Assembly (NCBI GenBank): GCA_903898335.1
Contig: CAIUEV010000020.1
Location: 1 to 20,819, forward strand
Origin: an uncultured bacterium
GTDB lineage: Bacteria; Patescibacteriota; Minisyncoccia; CAIUEV01
DNA length: 20,819 bases
Direction of reading: 5' to 3'
Shown: in pieces, positions 15,121-20,819 of the stretch
Layout of the letters: each line of letters opens with the position of its first letter
How positions within the stretch are numbered: position 1 is the first letter of the stretch
Notes under the pieces: model-generated
Databases searched by the model: none
Told to the model about the DNA's origin: nothing
Seen by the model: the letters and a program-made list of their open reading frames with translations, nothing else
Program-made: the position numbers and the translations under genes

Positions 15121-17341
15121 ATTTATTTTTGGGAAATTTCATCAAGACTGAATTGGACAGAACGCTAACCGACGAAAAAGCCATTGCTAAGGCGGCCACT
15201 GCCGGATTAATAATTTGACCGGTCAAAGGGTAGAGTAGTCCAGCCGAAAGAGGGATACCGATTAAATTAAAAATAAAAGCCCAAAACAAATTTTCTTTGA
15301 TTTTTCTTAAAGTATAAACACTTAAATTGATGGTTTTTTCTATGTCGTGCAAATCACTTTTCACCAGAACAATATCGCCCGCCTCCATTGCAATATCCGT
15401 TCCGGAACGAAGAGCAATACCCAAGTCAGCCTGAGCCAAGGCGGGAGCATCATTAATACCATCACCGATCATAATGACTTTTTCTCCGGTAATTTGCAGC
15501 TGCTTAATCGCCTCCGCTTTGAGGTGCGGTAGAATTCCGGCCATCACGTTTTTAACATCAAGTTTTTTGGCAATCATCCCAGCCACCTCTTCATTGTCTC
15601 CCGTTAAAATAGCAATTTTTCTCCCCAAACTTTTCAGTTTTTTTATCACTTCGAAAGCCTGAGGCTTTATTTCATCGGCCAAATAAATTATGCCAACAAC
15701 CTTGTTTTCTCGAGCTACAAAAACTTTTGTTGAACCCGCGTTTTTAGCCGAGATCTTCTCTTCTTTGGACGAATCAAAGATTATGTTTTTTTGCTTTAAA
15801 AAATTAGCCGTCCCAACTAAAATAGCTTTTTTGCCAATTTTTGCCGAAACGCCCAGCCCGCTGAAAGATTTGAATTCTTCAGCTTTTGCAATTTTTATTG
15901 CTGAATCTTTTGCTTTTTTGACAATGGCTTGAGCCAGTGGATGCTCCGACTGTTTTTCCGCGGAAGCGGCTAACGATAAAATTGAATTTTTGTCGTACTT
16001 GTCACTAAAAGATTCAATAGCAACAACTTCCGGTTCACCCTTAGTTAAGGTTCCGGTTTTATCAAAAACGACAACTGTTGCTGAGGCAGCTGTCTCCAAA
16101 GCGCGACTGCTTTTGATCAAAATCCCTTCCCTGGCCGCCAATCCCGTTCCTTTCATAATAGCCGCCGGGGTCGCTAAGCCTAAAGCGCAGGGACAGGCGA
16201 TAATTAGCACGGAAACAAAAATCGTCAAAGAAAAATAAAGCGAGCTCCCGAGAAAAAGCCATAAAAATAAAGAAAAGAAAGCGATTAAGAGAACTGACGG
16301 GACAAAGTAGAAAGAGATTCTATCCGCCAAAAGCTGAATCGGCGGTTTTGAATTCATCGCCTCCTCCATAGTTCTAACTATTTGAGAAAGTAAAGTTTTC
16401 TCCCCCACTCCGGTTGCTTTAATTTTCAAAAAACCGTTTTTGTTGATTGTCCCTCCGATGACTGACGATTTTACTTTTTTGTCTACCGGTAAACTTTCTC
16501 CGCTTATCGCTTTTTCGTCCACCGAAGACTCGCCGGCCAAAACTACACCATCTACCGGGATACTCTCGCCCGGCTTGACCAATACGATCTCTCCTTCGGC
16601 AATATCAACAGACTTGATTTCTACCTCCAACCCTTCTCTGACCACCGTAGCCCTTTTAGGACGAAGATCCAGTAATTTCTCTATCGCTTCGCCGGTTTTT
16701 TTCTTAGTGGTCGATTCAAGGTATTTGCCTAAAGCTATGAAAATCAAAATCAAAGCAGAACTTTCGAAAAAAGATCTTCTCTCCGTTGAAAAACCCAACT
16801 CAAAAATCACAAACTCTATGATACTGTAAAAATAGGCAACCGAGGTACCGATAAAAATAAGAGAGTCCATCGTGGGTTTGAGTTTTAAAAGGTTTTTTAA
16901 ACCCCAAAACCAAATTTTTATGTTGAGCAAAATAATTATCGTGGCCGATAAAAACTGAATAATAGTTTGATACTTTTCAATGAAAACCGGCATCGGAACG
17001 GAAAAAAGATTGCAAAAAACAATCAAAATCGTAGGCAGTCCAACGATAAAAGATAGGTTAAAGTGGCTTTTCAATGTTTCTGTTGATTGCTCTTGCGTCA
17101 GCTTATCCTTTTTTTCTTCGGTATCGGAAAGCAACTCGGCTTTAAAACCGAGGCCCTCGACAATCGAAGAAATATCCGATTCGTTTATTGTTGTATTCTC
17201 AAACTCAATAAACAACTTTTCAGAAATTGAGTTGATTTCCGCCGAATAAACATTAGGATTTTTTCTAAGATTTTCCAGAATTGCGTTGACACAAGAGACA
17301 CAGCTCATGCCGGATATGTGAAAAATTTTTTTTATACGCAT
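15119..17341 (-). CDS. copA: Cu(I)-exporting P1B-type ATPase
   Basis: Exports Cu(I) across the cytoplasmic membrane using ATP. One N-terminal heavy-metal-binding domain has GMSCVSC (Cys14, Cys17). The core has the usual eight-helix plan. The SGES actuator motif is at 280-283, the CPC membrane site at 383-385, the phosphorylation motif DKTGT at Asp427, SEHP at 465-468, TGDN at 580-583 and GDGIND at 626-631. Transport-site residues in the last two helices, FN (691-692) and MAFSS (720-724), fit the P1B-1 Cu(I) subgroup. The usual Tyr before Asn is Phe here, a small departure. At 740 aa it is a normal length for a one-HMA CopA. It starts 21 nt after the HMA-cupredoxin gene and is last in the csoR operon, so it is probably copper-induced. 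The leader has no SD. Confidence 0.96.
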   Translation of the reverse strand: MRIKKIFHISGMSCVSCVNAILENLRKNPNVYSAEINSISEKLFIEFENTTINESDISSIVEGLGFKAELLSDTEEKKDKLTQEQSTETLKSHFNLSFIVGLPTILIVFCNLFSVPMPVFIEKYQTIIQFLSATIIILLNIKIWFWGLKNLLKLKPTMDSLIFIGTSVAYFYSIIEFVIFELGFSTERRSFFESSALILIFIALGKYLESTTKKKTGEAIEKLLDLRPKRATVVREGLEVEIKSVDIAEGEIVLVKPGESIPVDGVVLAGESSVDEKAISGESLPVDKKVKSSVIGGTINKNGFLKIKATGVGEKTLLSQIVRTMEEAMNSKPPIQLLADRISFYFVPSVLLIAFFSLFLWLFLGSSLYFSLTIFVSVLIIACPCALGLATPAAIMKGTGLAAREGILIKSSRALETAASATVVVFDKTGTLTKGEPEVVAIESFSDKYDKNSILSLAASAEKQSEHPLAQAIVKKAKDSAIKIAKAEEFKSFSGLGVSAKIGKKAILVGTANFLKQKNIIFDSSKEEKISAKNAGSTKVFVARENKVVGIIYLADEIKPQAFEVIKKLKSLGRKIAILTGDNEEVAGMIAKKLDVKNVMAGILPHLKAEAIKQLQITGEKVIMIGDGINDAPALAQADLGIALRSGTDIAMEAGDIVLVKSDLHDIEKTINLSVYTLRKIKENLFWAFIFNLIGIPLSAGLLYPLTGQIINPAVAALAMAFSSVSVLSNSVLMKFPKNK

Positions 17342-17362
17342 AGGTTCAAATTAAAATTTATT

Positions 17363-18760
17363 TTATTTAATCGCTTCAAAAGAACCGTAAACCATACCCA
17401 TCCAACAGCTAAACTTGTATTTTCCGGGTTTCTCAATCGTAAACTCCTTAACGCTGGTTTGTCCCTTTTTTAACTTGATTTGCCCCTCAAAAAGATCTTC
17501 GGAAATTATTGCGTTGGTACAACCATCTGCTCCCTTATCAAATATCTCCCATCTGATTGGGATCCCGGCTTTGACTTTGAAATTATTCGGTCGGTAACCG
17601 TGTCCGTCAGCTTCCATTTTGACTAATTGCTTTCCATCGACAATAGGAGGAAGATTTTTATCCTCTGAAAGCTTTTTTTCTTTTTTATCCGAAGAGACTG
17701 TCGGCTTTTGGTTGTCAAAAAGATCTTCAAAGCTAGTCATTCCGAAAACATTCAGTTGGGCATTTATATTGTAGATGGCAAAAAAAATCAAAATTACGGC
17801 AGCCGACTGCATAAATTTTTTTGCATACTCTCTTTTGCTCATTATCTTGGCCGCTCCAAAACTTATGGCCAGCAAAGAGGGAAGTGTTCCCAGGGCAAAA
17901 AGAGTTGTTATTAAAAAGCCTCTCTCGATTGATCCGGAAATCAGAGCCAGTCCCTGGGCAGTCAGAGTAAACCCACATGGCAAAAAAAGCGTTCCCGCCC
18001 CGATTAAAAATGGAGAAAGAGGCTTTCTTTTTTCTTCCTTCGCCGTGAGAAATTTCCTTAAAAAGTTGGGGACTCTTAATCTAAACTTCTCCAGCCACGA
18101 AACTTCTAGCATTTGCAAGGCCGAAATAATCATTATTAGAGAAACCGCCACCACCATCAAAGAGCCAACTCGAGGAGAAAAATTTATCTCCCTACCGATT
18201 AATCCGAGGAAAGCCCCAGCCAAAGAATAAGCGATAATTCGCCCTAGGTTAAAGCTAAGGTAGGGCATAAATCTATCTTTAAAGGAACTCTCCGCTGAAG
18301 ACAGAGCCGTCCACCTCTTTGACATTGAAAGAATTATTCCTCCAACCAAAGTAGAGCAACCGGAAATCCCAGCTACCAATCCAAAGATAAACAACATAGA
18401 CAACGAAGAGTCTCTGTCCACTTCGATTCCGCTTATCAAACCGCTGGACTTTAGAGACAAGAACGATACTACAATCAAAACGCCGATCAAAAGAGGGAAC
18501 AGGGAATCACCAATCTTTTTTATCTTCAAAATAGGTTTTTCCGAGAATAAATAATTTTCTTTTTTAAATATATTGTTGAGTTTTTCCGCTGTTAGCTTTT
18601 TTTCTCCAGAATAATTAATACATAGCCGACTGCCATCCCGATCTAAATTAACTGATTCTACATTTTCAATCTCTTTCAACTTTTTTTCTATTATGACACT
18701 ACAGGAAGGGCAGTGGACTCCGCGAACAAAACAAACATATTTTTTGATGCCGTTACTCAT
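17363..18760 (-). CDS. Fusion: HMA domain, polytopic transporter-like domain, cupredoxin
   Basis: A three-part copper protein of 465 aa. Residues 5-70 are a heavy-metal-associated domain with VHCPSC (Cys17, Cys20). Residues 85-333 hold about seven membrane helices of the UreH/TauE-SafE/DsbD-like type, with conserved-looking Cys135 (GISGCS) and Cys262 (FLPCGF) inside the membrane. A charged linker (345-375) leads to a cupredoxin-like domain (377-465) with candidate copper ligands His387, Cys414 (DGCTN), Cys452 and Met454/Met456 (FSCWMGM). The HMA part would be cytosolic and the cupredoxin external, so the protein has metal sites on both sides of the membrane. Probable role: copper transfer or efflux, or delivery to extracellular sites; the substrate is inferred from context. 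It is the middle gene of the operon, 9 nt after csoR. Confidence 0.87.
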   Translation of the reverse strand: MSNGIKKYVCFVRGVHCPSCSVIIEKKLKEIENVESVNLDRDGSRLCINYSGEKKLTAEKLNNIFKKENYLFSEKPILKIKKIGDSLFPLLIGVLIVVSFLSLKSSGLISGIEVDRDSSLSMLFIFGLVAGISGCSTLVGGIILSMSKRWTALSSAESSFKDRFMPYLSFNLGRIIAYSLAGAFLGLIGREINFSPRVGSLMVVAVSLIMIISALQMLEVSWLEKFRLRVPNFLRKFLTAKEEKRKPLSPFLIGAGTLFLPCGFTLTAQGLALISGSIERGFLITTLFALGTLPSLLAISFGAAKIMSKREYAKKFMQSAAVILIFFAIYNINAQLNVFGMTSFEDLFDNQKPTVSSDKKEKKLSEDKNLPPIVDGKQLVKMEADGHGYRPNNFKVKAGIPIRWEIFDKGADGCTNAIISEDLFEGQIKLKKGQTSVKEFTIEKPGKYKFSCWMGMVYGSFEAIK

Positions 18761-18769
18761 TATTTTATT

Positions 18770-19039
18770 TTATTTATTATAGAATTTGGCTAGTCTCAGT
18801 ATTTCTTCAACCATCTCTTTCTTATTCTTTTCATTTTTTGACTCCACAGCATGACGAAAACATGTATTTAAGTGATTTTCCATTAACATTTGATGAGCGG
18901 AGCGAAGTATTCCTATGACGGCTAAATTTTGCTGCATTATATCAATGCAGTAATCTCCCTCTTCAACCATTTTTATTATTTTTTCAGTCAAACTTTTCGC
19001 CTTCTTAAAGTTGATTAAAGTTTTTTTCTTTTGATCCAT
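18770..19039 (-). CDS. csoR: CsoR-family Cu(I)-sensing repressor
   Basis: A small all-helical DUF156 protein that binds DNA when metal-free and lets go when it binds Cu(I). The Cys-His-Cys ligand set is present: Tyr30-Cys31 (DYCIDIMQQ), His56 and Cys60 (ENHLNTC), in the spacing of known CsoR proteins (Cys36/His61/Cys65 in M. tuberculosis). Length 89 aa is typical. The N-terminal DNA-contact helix is unusual: where most members read R-x-x-R-I-x-G-Q, this one reads FKKAKSLTEKI, Lys-rich and without the Gly-Gln. It heads the operon with the HMA-cupredoxin gene and copA, and an inverted-repeat operator lies just upstream, so it very probably represses its own operon. Confidence 0.9.
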   Translation of the reverse strand: MDQKKKTLINFKKAKSLTEKIIKMVEEGDYCIDIMQQNLAVIGILRSAHQMLMENHLNTCFRHAVESKNEKNKKEMVEEILRLAKFYNK

Positions 19040-19058
19040 AAAAGTTTTTTAATTTTTA

Positions 19059-19077
19059 ATACCTACACCATAGGTAT
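19059..19077. promoter_or_regulatory. CsoR-type operator (inverted repeat)
   Basis: ATACCTA-CACCA-TAGGTAT is a perfect 7-bp inverted repeat with a 5-bp centre, the general ATACC...GGTAT form of CsoR sites. It lies 4 bp downstream of the csoR -10 box and covers the expected transcription start, 20 nt before the csoR ATG. Confidence 0.8.
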
Positions 19078-19081
19078 AGAT

Positions 19082-19110
19082 ATAATAAAATAGCTTCACC
19101 GTTTCGTCAA
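19082..19110 (-). promoter_or_regulatory. csoR operon promoter
   Basis: On the minus strand, TTGACG (19110-19105), a 17-bp spacer and TATTAT (19087-19082), each one base from the sigma70 consensus. The expected start near 19075 falls inside the operator. Confidence 0.7.
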
Positions 19111-19122
19111 ATTTTATTTTTT

Positions 19123-19151
19123 TTGCCACATTTTTATCTTTTTGCTATTCT
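19123..19151 (+). promoter_or_regulatory. aspS promoter (extended -10)
   Basis: TTGCCA (19123-19128), a 17-bp spacer and TATTCT (19146-19151), with TGC directly before the -10 (extended -10). The predicted leader is about 30 nt. It does not overlap the CsoR operator, so aspS is probably independent of copper. Confidence 0.55.
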
Positions 19152-19186
19152 GTTGCTACATTTAAAAGATTCTAAATACTTTTAGC

Positions 19187-20578
19187 ATGCAAAGGACTAT
19201 AATTTCAAATCTGAAAAATGAACTCGGCAAAGAAGTTAAAATAAATGCTTGGGTGGATGTCAGAAGAGACCAAGGTAAGCTTATTTTTCTTGATTTTCGA
19301 GATGCTTCCGGCAAAGTTCAGGGGGTTATTCTACCAAATAACAGCGAGGCTCATTCAGTCGGGTCGGAGGTCAGACCGGAATGGGTTTTGGAAGTTTTGG
19401 GCAAAGTCAATCCTCGCCCTGAAAGAGCAATCCAAAAAGATAAATTCAATGGAGACATCGAACTTGAAATTCTTTCAATAAGCGTCCTCAATAAAGCCGA
19501 AACTCCTCCATTTGAAGTCGAAGGTGACGGCAAGGAAGTCAGCGAAGAGATTCGATTAAAATATCGATATGTCGACCTGCGAAGAGAGAGAATGAAGAAA
19601 AATATTCTAAAAAGACATCAGTCTCTTCAATTTGTCAGAAATTTTTATTCAAAAAATGATTTTATTGAAATCGAAACTCCCTGTCTGACGAAGTCGACTC
19701 CTGAGGGATCCCGAGATTTTTTGGTGCCGGCTCGCATTGATCCGGGTAAATTTTACGCACTGCCGCAATCACCTCAGCAGTACAAACAATTTTTGATGTC
19801 AGCCGGATTTGAGAAATATTTTCAGATCGCTCGTTGCTTTAGAGATGAGGACACTCGAGGAGACAGGCAACCGGAATTCACTCAAATAGACGTTGAAACT
19901 AGTTTTGAGAGTCAAGAAGAAATCATGGAAAAAAGCGAACAAATGATTATCGACCTTGTCGAGAGTATTTTTCCCGAAAAGAAGATCCAGTCAAAACCTT
20001 TTCCTCGTCTAAGTTTTGCGGATTCAATGGAAAAATACGGCACAGATAAACCGGACCTGCGAGAGGATAAGGAAGATGAAAATCTTTTAGCTTTCTGTTG
20101 GGTAATAGATTTTCCTTTTTTTGAAAAAGATGATGATGGCGGTTGGACTTTTACTCACAATCCGTTCTCCGCTCCGACAGTGGAGTCGATGGGCGAGTTA
20201 ATGGAAAAAAGAAATATCGAGAATATTAGAGCGGCTCAATACGACATAGTATTGAATGGCTATGAAATCGGCGGAGGGGGTTTAAGAAATTACACTCCGG
20301 AAGCGCTCCGAAAGGTTTTTGAGATCATGGGATATTCCAATGATAAAATCGAGCATAGTTTCTCCCCCATGCTGAAGGCCTTGGCCTCGGGTACTCCGCC
20401 TCACGGTGGAATCGCTTTCGGCTTTGATCGAATTATGATGCTCTTGCTCAACGAACCAAACATTCGAGAAACAATCGCTTTTCCAAAAACCGGCGAAGGA
20501 AGAGATCCGTTGATGGAGGGACCGACTACAGTTGCCCCCGACCAGCTCGACGATTTGGGTATCGCTGTTCAAGATTAA
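19187..20578 (+). CDS. aspS: Aspartyl-tRNA synthetase lacking the GAD domain
   Basis: Charges tRNA-Asp. An N-terminal OB-fold anticodon domain (about 10-105, WVDVRRDQGKLIFLDFRD) is followed by the class II core: motif 1 near 150-170 (IEIETPCLTKSTPEG), QSPQQYKQFLM, motif 2 near 219-236 (CFRDEDTRGDRQPEFTQID) and motif 3 near 408-440 (GFDRIMMLLL, then GRDPLMEGP). These are bacterial-type. Length is 463 aa against about 590 for bacterial AspRS. KYGTDKPDLR is followed after about 8 residues by LLAFCWVIDFPFFE, so the GAD insertion of roughly 130 aa is cleanly absent in an intact frame. Whether the enzyme is Asp-specific or also charges tRNA-Asn is undecided: the residue that is Leu in E. coli and His in several non-discriminating enzymes is Gln (RRDQG). 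It has no SD and is divergent from csoR. Confidence 0.97.
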   Translation: MQRTIISNLKNELGKEVKINAWVDVRRDQGKLIFLDFRDASGKVQGVILPNNSEAHSVGSEVRPEWVLEVLGKVNPRPERAIQKDKFNGDIELEILSISVLNKAETPPFEVEGDGKEVSEEIRLKYRYVDLRRERMKKNILKRHQSLQFVRNFYSKNDFIEIETPCLTKSTPEGSRDFLVPARIDPGKFYALPQSPQQYKQFLMSAGFEKYFQIARCFRDEDTRGDRQPEFTQIDVETSFESQEEIMEKSEQMIIDLVESIFPEKKIQSKPFPRLSFADSMEKYGTDKPDLREDKEDENLLAFCWVIDFPFFEKDDDGGWTFTHNPFSAPTVESMGELMEKRNIENIRAAQYDIVLNGYEIGGGGLRNYTPEALRKVFEIMGYSNDKIEHSFSPMLKALASGTPPHGGIAFGFDRIMMLLLNEPNIRETIAFPKTGEGRDPLMEGPTTVAPDQLDDLGIAVQD

Positions 20579-20595
20579 AATTTTAATCAAAAAAA

Positions 20596-20819
20596 ATGGA
20601 AAATTCTCAGAGCAAAAAAGGTCCCATAGAAAATCTCAATAAATTTGTCGAAAAAATAGACGCGATGAAGAAAAAAGATAAGATGGATCTGATCGTCGAA
20701 AAGGCGACCGAGTTGGGCGCCTCGTCAATACTCCCGGTCTTTTCGGAGAGGTCCGTCCCGAGGTGGGACGAAAAGAAGAGGGAAGAGAGGCGGTCCAGAT
20801 GGGGTAAGATCGCAAAAGC
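20596..20819 (+). CDS. rsmE: RsmE-like 16S rRNA m3U1498 methyltransferase, 3' part outside window
   Basis: An open frame of 74 codons runs off the window end. KKKDKMDLIVEKATELGASS followed by ILPVFSERSV matches the start of the SPOUT methyltransferase domain of RsmE, which methylates U1498 of 16S rRNA. The ATG at 20596 lies 17 nt after aspS and only about 28 residues precede the motif. The N-terminal PUA-like domain of about 70 aa found in RsmE is therefore missing, and there is no upstream room for it. The last roughly 115 nt are near 59% GC by hand count with codons such as GTC, GCG, CCG and AGG, unlike the rest of the window. It may be a shortened enzyme, a degenerate copy, or a recombination or assembly edge. 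Confidence 0.72.
   Translation, partial: MENSQSKKGPIENLNKFVEKIDAMKKKDKMDLIVEKATELGASSILPVFSERSVPRWDEKKREERRSRWGKIAK

Noticed and set aside
17775-18230. 151-aa open frame on the plus strand
   Set aside because: It is antisense to the HMA-cupredoxin gene membrane domain; its hydrophobicity mirrors that gene.
19081-19086. Perfect TATAAT on the plus strand as an aspS -10
   Set aside because: No -35-like box lies 16-18 bp upstream (the CsoR operator is there), and a better extended -10 promoter lies closer to aspS at 19123-19151.
19172-19185. CTAAA/TTTAG hairpin before the aspS start as a regulatory element
   Set aside because: Five weak pairs in an A/T-rich leader are expected by chance.
20573-20588. 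Perfect palindrome GATTAAAATTTTAATC after aspS as a terminator
   Set aside because: It has no loop and is all A/T in its centre, so it would not form a stable hairpin; it overlaps the stop codon.

Overview
This window looks like chromosomal DNA of a Patescibacteria (Candidate Phyla Radiation, CPR) bacterium, probably Parcubacteria-like. Three things point that way. The ribosomal block runs L18-S5-L15 with no L30 gene between S5 and L15. Many genes are short or unrecognised and tightly packed. Nearly all start codons follow A/T-rich leaders with no Shine-Dalgarno (SD) motif. UGA is a real stop (the gene ending at 1879), so the UGA=Gly lineages of the CPR are unlikely. No 16S rRNA is present, so the placement is an inference.

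Left part (1-5960, + strand): a tRNA-Thr(UGU) cut at the window edge, then a close-packed run of a large unknown membrane protein, a single-span acidic-tailed protein, a complete five-cluster [FeFe] hydrogenase, a two-span membrane protein overlapping it by 1 nt, an unlisted 39-aa membrane microprotein and a membrane-anchored Cys-motif protein. The hydrogenase would dispose of reductant as H2. Its maturases (HydE, HydF, HydG) are not in the window.

Middle part (6061-13775, + strand): a long apparent operon of rplR, rpsE, rplO, miaB and corA, followed by two envelope proteins: a Beta_propel-family protein and a DUF2207 protein with a Gly-rich tail. Gaps are 7-25 nt and no terminator is visible between them. 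A 9/8-bp tandem repeat array and a tRNA-Pro(CGG) with encoded CCA follow.

A small cassette lies between two hairpin terminators with the same stem core (14033-15120). It holds two divergent genes. One resembles the Ivy lysozyme inhibitors (CxPHDC motif, Sec signal peptide). The other is a 116-aa two-span membrane protein. Each has a purine-rich SD and a recognisable sigma70-type promoter, unlike the other genes here, so recent acquisition is likely.

Right part: a minus-strand copper operon (19039 to 15119) of a CsoR-type Cu(I) sensor, a fusion protein (heavy-metal-binding domain, polytopic membrane domain, cupredoxin) and a CopA-type Cu(I) ATPase. A 19-bp inverted repeat of CsoR-operator form sits just downstream of the csoR -10 box, giving a clear autoregulation model. 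Divergent from it is aspS, a bacterial-type aspartyl-tRNA synthetase that has lost the whole GAD insertion domain. The window ends inside an RsmE-like rRNA methyltransferase that begins without the N-terminal PUA-like domain and whose DNA becomes GC-rich.
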